A stretch of DNA of 64,000 nt from an uncultured Alphaproteobacteria bacterium (GCA_934234055.1 CAKQGY010000002.1:1-64000), one strand, 5' to 3'. Shown: positions 1-8,787, counted from the first letter of the stretch. A program made the numbers and translations. The notes: a model not told the origin generated them from the sequence alone.

Positions 1-1155
1 CAACTGGCCATTGAAGGGAGCCGGCAAATGCTGGCGGGGAGTAATCATTTGTCCCTGCTGGACTATCCCGACACAACACCCAGCGGGTATGGTGTAGAAC
101 TGGGGCTGTTAAAAGATACGAATGCTTATTTTGAAGTTTATGTTAAAGAGGTGCCCGAAGCGGTATGCAGTCAAATCCAAGCGATGTCCGAGGGGTGGCG
201 GGGGCTGGATACCCTGTGGATCAACGAGGACGGCAAGGATTGCAATAAAGAATTAAATACGATGTCGTTTATCTTTACGGATAGTTTGTCGCGGGGGACA
301 TCGGGGACGCGGTGCACAAGCGACGAGGGCTGCACGGGTTGTCAGACCTGTCAGCGCGGCTTTTGCACCGACAACAACGACTCCTGCCCCGGCGATTCAC
401 CCTATTGTCGGAACGGATATTGCGAGAGTTGCATAACCCCTTGTTCGGACGATAAGCCCTATTGTGTCAAGGGAATATGCAACGAATGCCCGCCCGATAC
501 ACCGATTTGGCTTAAAAACGGATCTTGTGTCGGGTGCAACGACGATATTATTTATGAAGTTGATGAGCGGAAACAACATTGTTCTCTGTGCGATAATCGG
601 CACTATTTATCGGCGCGGGCCGGTTATATCGGCTATTGCGCCCCGAACAATTGCCCTGATAACAAACCCTTGATGGGATATAACGGCACATGTCACTCCT
701 GTGATGAGACTGTGCAAATGTCTCATTTGTGGACAACCCCGCGCCTGTATGGCCTGGATTGCTCGGCTTGCCCGGCTTCCGGATTGGCCGAATGGCGATG
801 TATGCCCACCTGCCCAGACCTTAGCACCAACAAAAACGGCGTATGTGTCTGCCCGGCGGACAAACCGGTTATAAGTGTTTCACTGAAAGCATCTATTGTT
901 TCAACGGCATTTTCTTGTTCACCTTGTGATGAACTGAAATCAATCACCGTTTGGCAAAGTTCAACAGAGTGCGGCAAGTGCCCTAACCGGACATACAAAA
1001 ACTACTATGCCGGTTATAAGGCTTCTTGTTATTTAACCACCTGCCCTGCGGGATATTATCACACATCTGCTGATATGGATTGTGTGGTTTGCCCGGCGGA
1101 TACTTCGGGATTGACAGCCGAGCAACAGGCAGCATGTGGCGGAGCATCGCCCTGA
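1..1155 (+). CDS. Cysteine-rich protein, 5'-truncated by window edge (paralogue of the protein at 60369-62690)
   Basis: The reading frame is open from base 1 to a TGA at 1153-1155, so the gene begins upstream; the first in-frame ATG (28) has no ribosome site and is not taken as the start. The visible 384 residues hold 38 cysteines, mostly as CxxC or CPxC pairs after residue 60. The N-terminal part matches the region just after the prepilin-like helix of the 773-residue protein at 60369-62690: a VP.AVC motif, a Trp-containing loop, a short insert with one Cys, then an MxFxF segment. A prepilin-like anchor is therefore inferred but not seen. The protein probably sits outside the cytoplasm, where disulfides can form. 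No catalytic motif is recognisable and the function is unknown. No hairpin terminator follows. Confidence 0.8.
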   Translation, partial: QLAIEGSRQMLAGSNHLSLLDYPDTTPSGYGVELGLLKDTNAYFEVYVKEVPEAVCSQIQAMSEGWRGLDTLWINEDGKDCNKELNTMSFIFTDSLSRGTSGTRCTSDEGCTGCQTCQRGFCTDNNDSCPGDSPYCRNGYCESCITPCSDDKPYCVKGICNECPPDTPIWLKNGSCVGCNDDIIYEVDERKQHCSLCDNRHYLSARAGYIGYCAPNNCPDNKPLMGYNGTCHSCDETVQMSHLWTTPRLYGLDCSACPASGLAEWRCMPTCPDLSTNKNGVCVCPADKPVISVSLKASIVSTAFSCSPCDELKSITVWQSSTECGKCPNRTYKNYYAGYKASCYLTTCPAGYYHTSADMDCVVCPADTSGLTAEQQAACGGASP

Positions 1156-1175
1156 AAAATAGTATCATTTTATGT

Positions 1176-1204
1176 TTGACTTTGTCAAAAAAGTGTGTTA
1201 AAAT
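1176..1204 (+). promoter_or_regulatory. Sigma-70-type promoter of rpsO-pnp
   Basis: TTGACT (1176-1181) and TAAAAT (1199-1204) are 17 bp apart. The predicted +1 is near 1211, exactly where the 5' arm of the leader stem begins. Confidence 0.8.
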
Positions 1205-1210
1205 AGCTCT

Positions 1211-1308
1211 GCTTTTTCAGCGAAAGTCGTGCTGACCGGACTGAACGATATCTCGGTTCGTGCCGGTGTGGCCTGAGGAAAAGCAGACATATAACTATGA
1301 AAGGAAAA
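1211..1308 (+). promoter_or_regulatory. Structured rpsO 5' leader, candidate S15 autoregulatory RNA
   Basis: The predicted transcript start GCTTTT (1211-1216) pairs with AAAAGC (1279-1284), closing the leader just before the ribosome site AAAGGA (1300-1305). Inside, ACCGG (1235-1239) pairs with CCGGT (1263-1267) and GAAC (1243-1246) with GTTC (1256-1259). S15 represses its own mRNA through different leader folds in several bacteria, so feedback control fits; the fold was drawn by eye. Confidence 0.5.
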
Positions 1309-1311
1309 ATG

Positions 1312-1581
1312 ATGTCGTTAGAAAAAACTAAAAAGCAACAAATCATCAAAGATTTTGCTATCAATGCGAAAGATACAGGCTCTCCGGAAGTTCAAATTGC
1401 TGTTCTGACGGAAAAAATTGCGTCCTTGTCTGCCCATGTGCAAAGCCACCCGCAGGATTTCCATTCTCGCCGTGGTTTGATGAAAATGGTTGCAAACCGT
1501 CGCCGGTTGTTAAAATATGTTAAGGATACAGATACCGCTCGGTATGATGCCCTTATCGCGCGTTTGGGTCTGCGTAAATAA
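1312..1581 (+). CDS. rpsO: 30S ribosomal protein S15
   Basis: S15 binds 16S rRNA in the platform of the small subunit. The start at 1312 gives 89 residues, the usual family length, with AAAGGA six bases upstream; the in-frame ATG at 1297 overlaps that ribosome site and the one at 1309 sits closer to it. Family features seen are the GSPEVQIA segment, the HxxDFHSRRGL loop that contacts rRNA, and the basic R-R-R-L-L-K-Y stretch near the C terminus. It heads the rpsO-pnp pair found across proteobacteria. A hairpin in the gap to pnp suggests partial termination or RNase III processing. Expression is probably limited by the leader described above. Confidence 0.97.
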   Translation: MSLEKTKKQQIIKDFAINAKDTGSPEVQIAVLTEKIASLSAHVQSHPQDFHSRRGLMKMVANRRRLLKYVKDTDTARYDALIARLGLRK

Positions 1582-1589
1582 TGACTCTC

Positions 1590-1617
1590 AAAGGGAGCGT
1601 CAGGGGATGCTCCCTTT
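1590..1617 (+). terminator. Hairpin between rpsO and pnp
   Basis: A perfect 9-bp stem (1590-1598 with 1609-1617, AAAGGGAGC arm) is followed by TATTTAT, a weak U tract. Its place matches the attenuating or RNase III-processed hairpin of other rpsO-pnp operons. Confidence 0.6.
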
Positions 1618-1640
1618 TATTTATATGAGAAGGAAAAAAT

Positions 1641-3860
1641 ATGAGTATTTTCAAAACTTACAAGAAAGAAATCATCTGGGGCGGCAAAAAGCTGTCTCTG
1701 GAAACTGGGAAGATTGCCCGTCAGGCCGATGGTGCCGTGATTGCACGCTATGGTGATACCGAGGTCATCGCCACAGTCTGCGCCAGCAAACAACCGCCTG
1801 AAACCTTTGAAGATTTTATCCCGCTGACCGTAAATTATCAGGAAAAAACTTATGCGGCCGGTCGGATCCCCGGGGGCTTTTTCAAACGTGAAGGCAAACC
1901 GTCGGAACAGGAAGTTCTGACATCACGCTTGATTGACCGCCCTATTCGCCCGTTATTTGCCAAAGGCTTTAACAACGAAACGCAAGTTGTCTGCACATTG
2001 ATCAGCCATGATTTGGAAACACAGCCTGACATCGTCGCCATGATTGCGGCCAGTGCGGCTTTGACCATTTCAGGGCTGCCGTTTTTGGGCCCCATTGCCG
2101 GCGCACGGATCGGCTATATTGACGGCAAGTATGTCCTGAACCCCGATATGAAAACAATCAAACACAGTCAACTGGACTTGGTCGTTGCGGGCACCAAAGA
2201 AGGCGTCTTGATGGTTGAGTCCGAGGCTCAGGAATTATCCGAAGATGTGATGCTGGGCGCCGTGTCTTTTGGTCATGAAAGCATTAAACCGGTTATTGAA
2301 ATGATTATTTCCTTGGCCGAAGAATGTGCCAAAGATCCTTGGGAAGTCAAGCAAGAACCCGCTGAATATGCGACTGTGCGTTCCAAGATTATGGATAAAT
2401 TGGGCGACGAGATTAAAGCCGCTTATAAAATCCATGAAAAACTGGCGCGTCAAGATGCTGTGGCGGCTGTTCGCGAAAAAGCACACGCGCTGTTTGCTGA
2501 TAAAGAAGCCGAAGATGCCGTTTGCGATAAAGTCTTCCACGAATTGGAAGCGCGTATTATGCGTGATGCTGTTTTGGAAACCGGCGTTCGAATTGACGGC
2601 CGCGATACCAAGACAATCCGCGTGATTGAAACCGAAGTCGGCTTGTTGCCGAAATCTCACGGGTCGGCTTTGTTCACGCGTGGCGAGACTCAAGCCATGG
2701 TAACAGCAACCCTGGGCACAGGAGAAGATGAGCAAATTGTTGATTCTTTGGCCGGTGAGTATAAGGAAAGATTTTTGTTACACTATAACTTCCCGCCGTT
2801 TTCGGTTGGTGAAGTCGGTCGTATGGGCTCTCCGGGCCGTCGTGAAATCGGGCATGGCAAGCTGGCTTGGCGCGCTATTCATCCGATGTTGCCCAAGTTT
2901 GAAGACTTTCCCTACACCGTGCGTGTGGTATCGGATATTATGGAATCCAACGGGTCTTCTTCTATGGCGACTGTATGCGGATCAACGCTGGCTTTGATGG
3001 ACGCCGGTGTGCCGATGAAAAAGCCGGTGGCCGGTATCGCTATGGGTTTGATTAAAGAACAAGACAAATTTGTCGTCCTGTCCGATATTCTGGGTGACGA
3101 AGATCACTTGGGCGATATGGATTTTAAGGTTGCCGGCACCCGTGATGGCGTTACAGCATTGCAAATGGATATCAAAATCACATCCATCACAACGGAAATT
3201 ATGAAGACCGCTTTACAACAAGCGCATGAAGGTCGTCAATTTATCTTGGGTAAAATGGCGGAATCCATTGCGACACCACGGGCGGAATTGAATCCGAATG
3301 CTCCGCGTATTCAAGCTTTCAAGATTGATCCGGATAAGATCAGAGAAGTCATCGGAACCGGTGGTAAAACGATCCGGGAAATCACAGAAAAAACCGGTGC
3401 CAAGGTGGATATTGATGACGACGGAACAATCCGGATTGCCGCCGTGGATCAAGCCGCCGGTAAGGCCGCTTATGATTGGATCCAAAGCATTGTAGCCGAA
3501 CCCGAGGAAGGCAAAAACTATCAGGGTGTTGTCTGCAAGATTATGGACTTTGGTGCTTTTGTGACCTTTATGGGCAAGACGGACGGTTTGGTGCACATTT
3601 CGGAAATGGCGCCGTATCGCGTGGACAAAGTCACCGATATCGTCAAAGAAGGCGACAAAGTTTGGGTCAAATGTATGGGCTCAGACAATCGGGGCAAGAT
3701 CCGCCTGTCTATGAAGCGGGTTGATCAAAAGACCGGTGAAACAATTGATTTACCGGAAGAACCGAAAAAAGAGCACAAAGACAAAAAGCACTTTGACAAG
3801 AAAAAGCAAGATAATCAATCTGTTGAACAAACAGGCGAAGATCTGGCCAATATCTTGTAA
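1641..3860 (+). CDS. pnp: Polyribonucleotide nucleotidyltransferase (PNPase)
   Basis: PNPase degrades RNA 3'-5' by phosphorolysis and can run in reverse as a polymerase. The 739 residues show the expected order: two RNase PH-like cores (about 12-140 and 310-540; the second holds the MGSPGRREIGHGKLA segment and a GDEDHLGDMDFKVAGT metal/phosphate region), a KH domain (about 555-615, with the GxxG loop GTGG) and an S1 domain (about 620-690). The C-terminal tail is rich in Lys and acidic residues, as often seen in alphaproteobacteria. The start has AGAAGGA upstream. It is co-transcribed with rpsO and ends at a strong terminator. Confidence 0.97.
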   Translation: MSIFKTYKKEIIWGGKKLSLETGKIARQADGAVIARYGDTEVIATVCASKQPPETFEDFIPLTVNYQEKTYAAGRIPGGFFKREGKPSEQEVLTSRLIDRPIRPLFAKGFNNETQVVCTLISHDLETQPDIVAMIAASAALTISGLPFLGPIAGARIGYIDGKYVLNPDMKTIKHSQLDLVVAGTKEGVLMVESEAQELSEDVMLGAVSFGHESIKPVIEMIISLAEECAKDPWEVKQEPAEYATVRSKIMDKLGDEIKAAYKIHEKLARQDAVAAVREKAHALFADKEAEDAVCDKVFHELEARIMRDAVLETGVRIDGRDTKTIRVIETEVGLLPKSHGSALFTRGETQAMVTATLGTGEDEQIVDSLAGEYKERFLLHYNFPPFSVGEVGRMGSPGRREIGHGKLAWRAIHPMLPKFEDFPYTVRVVSDIMESNGSSSMATVCGSTLALMDAGVPMKKPVAGIAMGLIKEQDKFVVLSDILGDEDHLGDMDFKVAGTRDGVTALQMDIKITSITTEIMKTALQQAHEGRQFILGKMAESIATPRAELNPNAPRIQAFKIDPDKIREVIGTGGKTIREITEKTGAKVDIDDDGTIRIAAVDQAAGKAAYDWIQSIVAEPEEGKNYQGVVCKIMDFGAFVTFMGKTDGLVHISEMAPYRVDKVTDIVKEGDKVWVKCMGSDNRGKIRLSMKRVDQKTGETIDLPEEPKKEHKDKKHFDKKKQDNQSVEQTGEDLANIL

Positions 3861-3872
3861 GGTTTGAAACCC

Positions 3873-3911
3873 AATCCCCCTCCAGCCTTTCGGTCTGGGG
3901 GGGGGATTTTT
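3873..3911 (+). terminator. Rho-independent terminator after pnp
   Basis: A GC-rich stem (AATCCCCCTCCAG arm paired with CTGGGGG...GATT) with a short CTTTCGGT loop is followed by TTTTT. Confidence 0.85.
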
Positions 3912-3979
3912 ATACAAATGTGTTTTTTTTCTGGACAATTACCTGCGTTTGTATTATTCTGGGCACGAAAGGATTGAAT

Positions 3980-5110
3980 ATGAAAAAGAGTATTATTCAA
4001 ATTTTACCGGCATTAAATCAAGGTGGCGTAGAACGCGGGACAATTGAAATTGCCGAAGCTTTACAAAAAGCAGGCATTAAAAATTATGTCATTTCTGCTG
4101 GCGGAAAAATGGTTCCGGAATTGGAAAAAATGGGCGTTGAACACATTACGCTGCCTGTGCGGAGTAAAAACCCTATCAGAATGTGGCTAAACTCGTTGCG
4201 CTTGGCTAAGATTTTTAAGGAAAAGAATGCCGCCGTTGTTCATGTGCGCTCACGCGCTCCGGCTTGGTCTGTGAAATGGGCGTGTGCGAAAACTCATATC
4301 CCTTATATAGCCACTTTTCACGGTCATTATGGCATGAAACCCGAGATTTTTAAAAAACCCTATAATCGCGTTATGACACAAGGGGCAAAAGTTATTGCCG
4401 TATCCTCTTTTATCAAAAATCACCTGATGAAAGATTACGGAATAAAAGATCCGGATATCCGCCTGATCCCGCGCGGGGCCGATATTGATAAGTTTAATCT
4501 GGAAAAAGTTTCTGTCGCCGAAAAAGAAGCCTTTATTCAAGAGCATCAAATTGATACTTCCAAACCCGTTATTACACTGGTAGGGCGCTTGTCGCGAATC
4601 AAAGGGCATTCTGTTTTGTTGGATGCCTTGAAACAAATGAAACATCATAACTTGACAGTTTTGTTTGTCGGAGGCAATCCAAAGGGAGATTACGAAAAAG
4701 AATTATCTCAAAAAATCAATGATTTGCCAAAGGGAATTGATGTAAAGGTTTTCGCGGTTCCGGGCGATAAAATGCCTGTTGTTTATGCCGTGACGGATAT
4801 TTATGTTCAACCCACCCTGGTCCCGGAAAGCTTTGGGCGCAGCATTGCAGAAGCTCAAGCCATGAAGCGCATCGTCGTCGCATCAGATCACGGTGGTGCC
4901 TGTGAGTTGATTCGCACGAATTACAGCGGGTTCCTGACGCCGGTTGGGGATTCAAGAATCTTGGCTAATTTCTTGGATAGTATTCTGGATATGCCGGCAA
5001 AAGAAAAAAATGAAATTGCCGAACGCGGCTATGATTCCGTGCGCTACAATTATTCCATTCAAAAAATGTGTGATCGGACTTTGGCCCTATATCGTGAGTT
5101 TTTGAAATAA
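3980..5110 (+). CDS. Glycosyltransferase family 4 (GT-B fold), envelope polysaccharide type
   Basis: This is probably a retaining transferase moving a sugar from an NDP-sugar to a lipid-linked or LPS-type acceptor at the inner face of the membrane. The start at 3980 (AAAGGATTGAAT upstream) gives 376 residues; an upstream in-frame start would add an unsupported hydrophobic leader. It shows the N-terminal GGVERG loop of the GT4 acceptor domain, a VGRLSRIKGH donor-domain entry (about residue 202) and the ESFGRSIAEAQAM motif, whose two Glu residues bind the donor. It stands alone between the pnp terminator and its own, so its acceptor cannot be read from neighbours. WaaG-like or capsule-type transferases are alternatives. 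Confidence 0.8.
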   Translation: MKKSIIQILPALNQGGVERGTIEIAEALQKAGIKNYVISAGGKMVPELEKMGVEHITLPVRSKNPIRMWLNSLRLAKIFKEKNAAVVHVRSRAPAWSVKWACAKTHIPYIATFHGHYGMKPEIFKKPYNRVMTQGAKVIAVSSFIKNHLMKDYGIKDPDIRLIPRGADIDKFNLEKVSVAEKEAFIQEHQIDTSKPVITLVGRLSRIKGHSVLLDALKQMKHHNLTVLFVGGNPKGDYEKELSQKINDLPKGIDVKVFAVPGDKMPVVYAVTDIYVQPTLVPESFGRSIAEAQAMKRIVVASDHGGACELIRTNYSGFLTPVGDSRILANFLDSILDMPAKEKNEIAERGYDSVRYNYSIQKMCDRTLALYREFLK

Positions 5111-5128
5111 ATCAATCGGCTAGAACCG

Positions 5129-5154
5129 GCGGGTTCAATCGAACCCGCTTTTTT
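5129..5154 (+). terminator. Rho-independent terminator after the glycosyltransferase
   Basis: An 8-bp perfect stem GCGGGTTC/GAACCCGC (5129-5136 with 5141-5148) is followed by six T. It touches the stop codon of the convergent gene at 5153. Confidence 0.85.
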
Positions 5155-6430
5155 ATTGCAGCACAATCGTATCACCGATTTTTATACCATACTGTGCCCC
5201 TGCCCCACCGGCCAATTCCAGCACACCGGCCACCGGCACCTCTGAGGGGATAGATTTCTCGGACAAAGGTTCCGCATTTTGGACAATTTTTACAACTTTT
5301 CCTTCTTTATCAAAGAATACCATATCCAACGGCACAAAAGTGTTTTTCATCCAAAAAGAAACCGGGCGTTCTTGATCATATAAAAACACCATACCACGAT
5401 GAATTTCGGGACGGAACATCAAACCACGGGCCTGTTGCTCGGGCGTTTTGGCAACATCTACGGTCAATTCGTACTTCAGCTCGCCTGTGTGAATTTCAAT
5501 TGCCGCCCAACCAAAAGTCACCGTATCTTTCCAAAACGACAGTGTATCTGGAATATCGTGGCCCAATTCTTCGACACGCCGATGCAGGCGATTCGTATAG
5601 TCGCGATCTTCCTGGTTATAGCTGTCCAGCCAGCGCAAAACCCGGAAACCGACATCCGTCATTTCCCGTCCGCGCAGGTGATTCCGTGACACCCGCCACG
5701 ATTTCAAAGACGGCAATCCGATCATTTCCCGCGCATAGGCATCTGTCGCCTCTATCAATGATGGGTATGCAATCAAATCATAGGTTTTACTGTCCAACCA
5801 ACCATATTGCTGATAGGGTGATTTTAATTGCCCTTTTCCCCAATCAGTCGCTTCGGCAGCTTGAATAACCGCCGTCATTGGTGGAATAATATCTAATTTT
5901 TCGCTTAAATCAGCTAATTGCGTTGCTTTTTCCCGCTTGGATTTGGCATAGTATTTATCAACCAAACTTTGGAAATAAGTATCTTCTTGTTCAGACCAAG
6001 CAGCCCCTTGCTCATATTTCTGTCGCAGTAATGTCACAATCGCCCGTTCGCGTAAGATTTTCTCATTTTCGCGCAGGGCCAATGCACCAAAGACCCGGGC
6101 AAACAATTCTTTATCCCCCTGCGTTGCAAAATCAGCCGGCAGCTGCTCTACAAACACACGCGGCAGATGTGTCTCATCCCCCTGCCCGAACCAAGCCCGC
6201 AATTCGTCGGTTGTCTTGGGCGAAACGATAATACCTTTTGGCATTTCTTGTGCTTTTTCAATCAGATAAGAAACCACATCAATCTCCGGTTTTTCTGATT
6301 TTTCTTCTTGCAAAACAAGAGGTTTCGTTGTCAACGGCGCGCGCATATTCGACAAAATCAGATACACCCCCGTTCCAAAAATTCCCGTCATTACACAGCC
6401 GTATATGCACCATTGCTTCCATCTGTTCAT
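5153..6430 (-). CDS. Membrane-anchored glucosaminidase-like (Bax type) and DUF192 fusion protein
   Basis: The 425 residues split into three parts: an N-terminal membrane anchor (about 8-27), a lysozyme-like domain resembling Bax/FlgJ-type beta-N-acetylglucosaminidases (about 180-290), and a DUF192 domain (about 315-425). In the middle part an AAEATDWG motif places Glu193 where these enzymes keep the catalytic Glu, followed by a YGW patch. DUF192 shows GLMFR, MKNT and a late GV.E..G motif. The protein should face the periplasm. It lies 9 bp behind murJ in the same operon, which fits peptidoglycan work. The role of DUF192 is not established. The fusion itself is unusual. Confidence 0.7.
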   Translation of the reverse strand: MNRWKQWCIYGCVMTGIFGTGVYLILSNMRAPLTTKPLVLQEEKSEKPEIDVVSYLIEKAQEMPKGIIVSPKTTDELRAWFGQGDETHLPRVFVEQLPADFATQGDKELFARVFGALALRENEKILRERAIVTLLRQKYEQGAAWSEQEDTYFQSLVDKYYAKSKREKATQLADLSEKLDIIPPMTAVIQAAEATDWGKGQLKSPYQQYGWLDSKTYDLIAYPSLIEATDAYAREMIGLPSLKSWRVSRNHLRGREMTDVGFRVLRWLDSYNQEDRDYTNRLHRRVEELGHDIPDTLSFWKDTVTFGWAAIEIHTGELKYELTVDVAKTPEQQARGLMFRPEIHRGMVFLYDQERPVSFWMKNTFVPLDMVFFDKEGKVVKIVQNAEPLSEKSIPSEVPVAGVLELAGGAGAQYGIKIGDTIVLQ

Positions 6431-6439
6431 TTTTTCCTC

Positions 6440-8029
6440 CTATGATAATTGTTTTTGTCGTATCAGATTTTTAATTTGCGCCACCGGGATTCCGCCCGAA
6501 ACAACCAACACGCCCAAAAAGACCACAACGGCCATACAGATAAGCCCCCCCAACATTGCCAACGAAGCCCAAGAAATCCCCGATTGCCAGGTCGGCAAAA
6601 TAGTATGCCATAAAGCCTTCATTACCCACAAACACACACCCATTACACACCCGGAAAAGATAATCCGCGGAGCCCTGTATGTCAAGCAGGCATCCAGTCG
6701 AAAATCTCCCCGTCGACTCAGACGAACAACATACTGCAACGCATTGATCCAAACGCTGATACTGGTGGCCAAGGCGATACCGACATATCCCCAAAACTGC
6801 ATAAAAGTAATTGCCATTATTGCATTTAAAATCACACCGACAATCGCAATTTTAACCGGTGTAGCGGTATCCCCGCGGGCATAAAAGAAGGGAGCCAGCG
6901 TTTTTGTCATCATATATGCCGGTAACCCCACGGCAAAAATCGTCAAAGCTTTGGCAGTATTGACGGTATCTTGTGCCGTGAAAGCGCCATGTTGGAACAG
7001 AATCGCGATAATCGGTGTTGACAACATCATCAATCCGATCATAGATGAAATCGATAGAGCCAATGATATTTCCAACCCTCGATTTAGTTGCTGATTTGCT
7101 TTTTCCATTTCACCGGATTTAATATGACGCGACAGAACCGGCAACAACACCGTCCCGATTGCCACACCGATAATCCCAATCGGCAGTTGAAACATGTGAT
7201 TTGCATAATTCAGCCACGAAATCGCCCCCGGCCCCACGAACGAGACAAACAATGTATCCAAAAATAAGTTGATTTGATAAACACCTGACCCCAGTACACC
7301 GGGCGCCATTTTCTTTAATAAGATCTTAACACCATGCGTTAAATGGAACAGAGATTTAATCGGCCCCATCAGCCCAAATGTCATTTGAATACGCCTCAGG
7401 TGATAAAGCAAAAAGCAAAACTCAACCACTCCGGCGACCAAAACGCCCCAGGACAACGCATACGCCGGTGCAAAATCCGAGTGGATAAAAGGTGTTAAAA
7501 ACAACAGAAAGCCAATCATCACAATATTCTGCAATGTCGGCGTAAAAGCGGCAGCCCAAAATTTACCTGCCGAGTTTAAGATTCCCGAGAACAAAGATAC
7601 CAACGATACGCACAACAAGAATGGGAAAGTAATTCGGCTGAGAGCTGTGGTCAAGGCCAATTTCCCGGCCGTTTCTTCAAACCCCGGTGCCAAGATAAAC
7701 ATCAGGCAGGGCATTAAAACTTCCATCACAATCGTGAATAAGAGTAATACATAGAATAGAAAGCTGAACACCGATCTGGCAAAAACCAAAGCATGGGCTT
7801 TCCCCTTTGTTTGCAACTCGCCCGTAAACAGTGGCACAAAGGCGACATTCAAGGTTCCTTCTGCAAATAAACTTCGGAATAGATTCGGAAAACGCAAGGC
7901 CACAAAAAAAGCGTCAGCCATCATACCTGCCCCCAAAAAGCGGGCAATTAAAATCTCACGAATAAAGCCAACGATACGACTGATTGCAGTGCACCCGCCC
8001 ACAGTCGCAATAGAAGAATGCAAAGACAT
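6440..8029 (-). CDS. murJ: Lipid II flippase MurJ
   Basis: MurJ moves lipid II from the cytoplasmic to the periplasmic face of the inner membrane for peptidoglycan synthesis. The 529 residues are polytopic, with about 14 hydrophobic segments, and open with the family signature SRIVGFIREILIARFLGAG followed by DAFFVALRFPNLFR and FAEGTLNVAFVP. The ATG at 8029 has AAAGG upstream. It lies 42 bp downstream of the Xre regulator and 9 bp upstream of the glucosaminidase/DUF192 gene, forming a three-gene minus-strand operon. Length and motifs are ordinary for the family. Confidence 0.95.
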   Translation of the reverse strand: MSLHSSIATVGGCTAISRIVGFIREILIARFLGAGMMADAFFVALRFPNLFRSLFAEGTLNVAFVPLFTGELQTKGKAHALVFARSVFSFLFYVLLLFTIVMEVLMPCLMFILAPGFEETAGKLALTTALSRITFPFLLCVSLVSLFSGILNSAGKFWAAAFTPTLQNIVMIGFLLFLTPFIHSDFAPAYALSWGVLVAGVVEFCFLLYHLRRIQMTFGLMGPIKSLFHLTHGVKILLKKMAPGVLGSGVYQINLFLDTLFVSFVGPGAISWLNYANHMFQLPIGIIGVAIGTVLLPVLSRHIKSGEMEKANQQLNRGLEISLALSISSMIGLMMLSTPIIAILFQHGAFTAQDTVNTAKALTIFAVGLPAYMMTKTLAPFFYARGDTATPVKIAIVGVILNAIMAITFMQFWGYVGIALATSISVWINALQYVVRLSRRGDFRLDACLTYRAPRIIFSGCVMGVCLWVMKALWHTILPTWQSGISWASLAMLGGLICMAVVVFLGVLVVSGGIPVAQIKNLIRQKQLS

Positions 8030-8071
8030 AAAACCTTTATACGCTAAAAAAAAGGCATTTGCAAGAAAAAA

Positions 8072-8587
8072 CTATTTCTTTTTTGAAGGTGTTAATTTTT
8101 CATTTTCATCGTCGGTTTCAGAATACACAAGCGAATCGCGCATCTCCGCTTCTGACAAAGCTACCGCACGCACCAGTTCCAGAACATGCCTGGCAACATC
8201 AGGGGTTCGAATTTGATGAAAATAACGCACCAACTCTAAATCTCCGGGCATAATCAATTCATCAGCCGGATTCCCATCACGCAATTCTGTGATATTACGC
8301 GGGCTTTTAGCCTGAATACTTTCATTCATACGATCGTAAAAAAATGAAACAGGTAATCCCAGAACCTGGGCTAAATCCCACAAGCGACTGGCACCGATTC
8401 GATTTAAACCTTTTTCATATTTTTGGACTTGTTGAAAAGTAACCCCCATTTCATTTGCCAAGCGATCTTGGCTCAAGCCTCGCATAATGCGTGCCTCACG
8501 CAAACGTTTCCCGACATGGATATCCACCGGATTAGGTGTCCCGTCTGCCAAACGACCACGAATCGTCCCATTTTTATATTTCAGCAT
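8072..8587 (-). CDS. Xre-family helix-turn-helix regulator, alphaproteobacterial type
   Basis: This is a DNA-binding regulator with a Cro/CI-type helix-turn-helix at about residues 25-80 (VGKRLREARIMRGLSQ, then FQQVQKYEKGLNRIGASRLWDLA). This sequence type is near-universal in alphaproteobacteria, where members act as general or stationary-phase/cell-surface regulators. The C-terminal half is charged and ends in lysines. The start is ATG 8587, with GAGAGG five bases upstream; a GTG two codons earlier overlaps that ribosome site. It is the first gene of the operon with murJ and has its own promoter. Its targets cannot be inferred from the sequence. Confidence 0.85.
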   Translation of the reverse strand: MLKYKNGTIRGRLADGTPNPVDIHVGKRLREARIMRGLSQDRLANEMGVTFQQVQKYEKGLNRIGASRLWDLAQVLGLPVSFFYDRMNESIQAKSPRNITELRDGNPADELIMPGDLELVRYFHQIRTPDVARHVLELVRAVALSEAEMRDSLVYSETDDENEKLTPSKKK

Positions 8588-8615
8588 TTTCACCTCTCAA
8601 TTATTAATAAATCTT

Positions 8616-8645
8616 ATTCTACTACATACAATAAGATGTTGTCAA
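8616..8645 (-). promoter_or_regulatory. Promoter of the Xre-murJ operon
   Basis: On the minus strand, TTGACA (8645-8640) and TAGAAT (8621-8616) are 18 bp apart. Confidence 0.75.
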
Positions 8646-8676
8646 CATAATTTTAACATTTGATGAAAAATATCAT

Positions 8677-8706
8677 AAAAAAAGGCGTCCGTCCGGAACG
8701 CCTTTT
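8677..8706 (-). terminator. Terminator after tRNA-Met
   Basis: An AAAAGGCGT/ACGCCTTTT stem is followed on the minus strand by seven T (8683-8677), just downstream of the tRNA 3' end. Confidence 0.85.
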
Positions 8707-8711
8707 GTGAT

Positions 8712-8787
8712 TGGTAGCGAAGGAGGGGATCGAACCCCCGACACAAGGATTATGATTCCTCTGCTCTACCATCTGAGCTACTTCGCC
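8712..8787 (-). tRNA. tRNA-Met (CAT), elongator
   Basis: A 76-nt cloverleaf with encoded CCA. The acceptor stem is GGCGAAG/CTTCGCT, the anticodon loop ATCATAA gives anticodon CAT, and the T-loop is GTTCGAT. The body resembles alphaproteobacterial elongator tRNA-Met; it lacks the initiator's three G-C pairs in the anticodon stem. tRNA-Ile2 (modified CAT) is a less likely alternative. Confidence 0.93.

Noticed and set aside
28..30. ATG at 28 as the start of the first gene
   Set aside because: No ribosome site, and the homologous protein at 60369-62690 has about 65 residues before the equivalent point; the frame is open to base 1.
2235..2735. A 166-codon minus-strand frame
   Set aside because: Shadow of pnp, which is unmistakable in the + frame.
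8712..8787. Initiator tRNA-fMet
   Set aside because: The anticodon stem lacks the three consecutive G-C pairs and there is no mismatch at the first acceptor pair.
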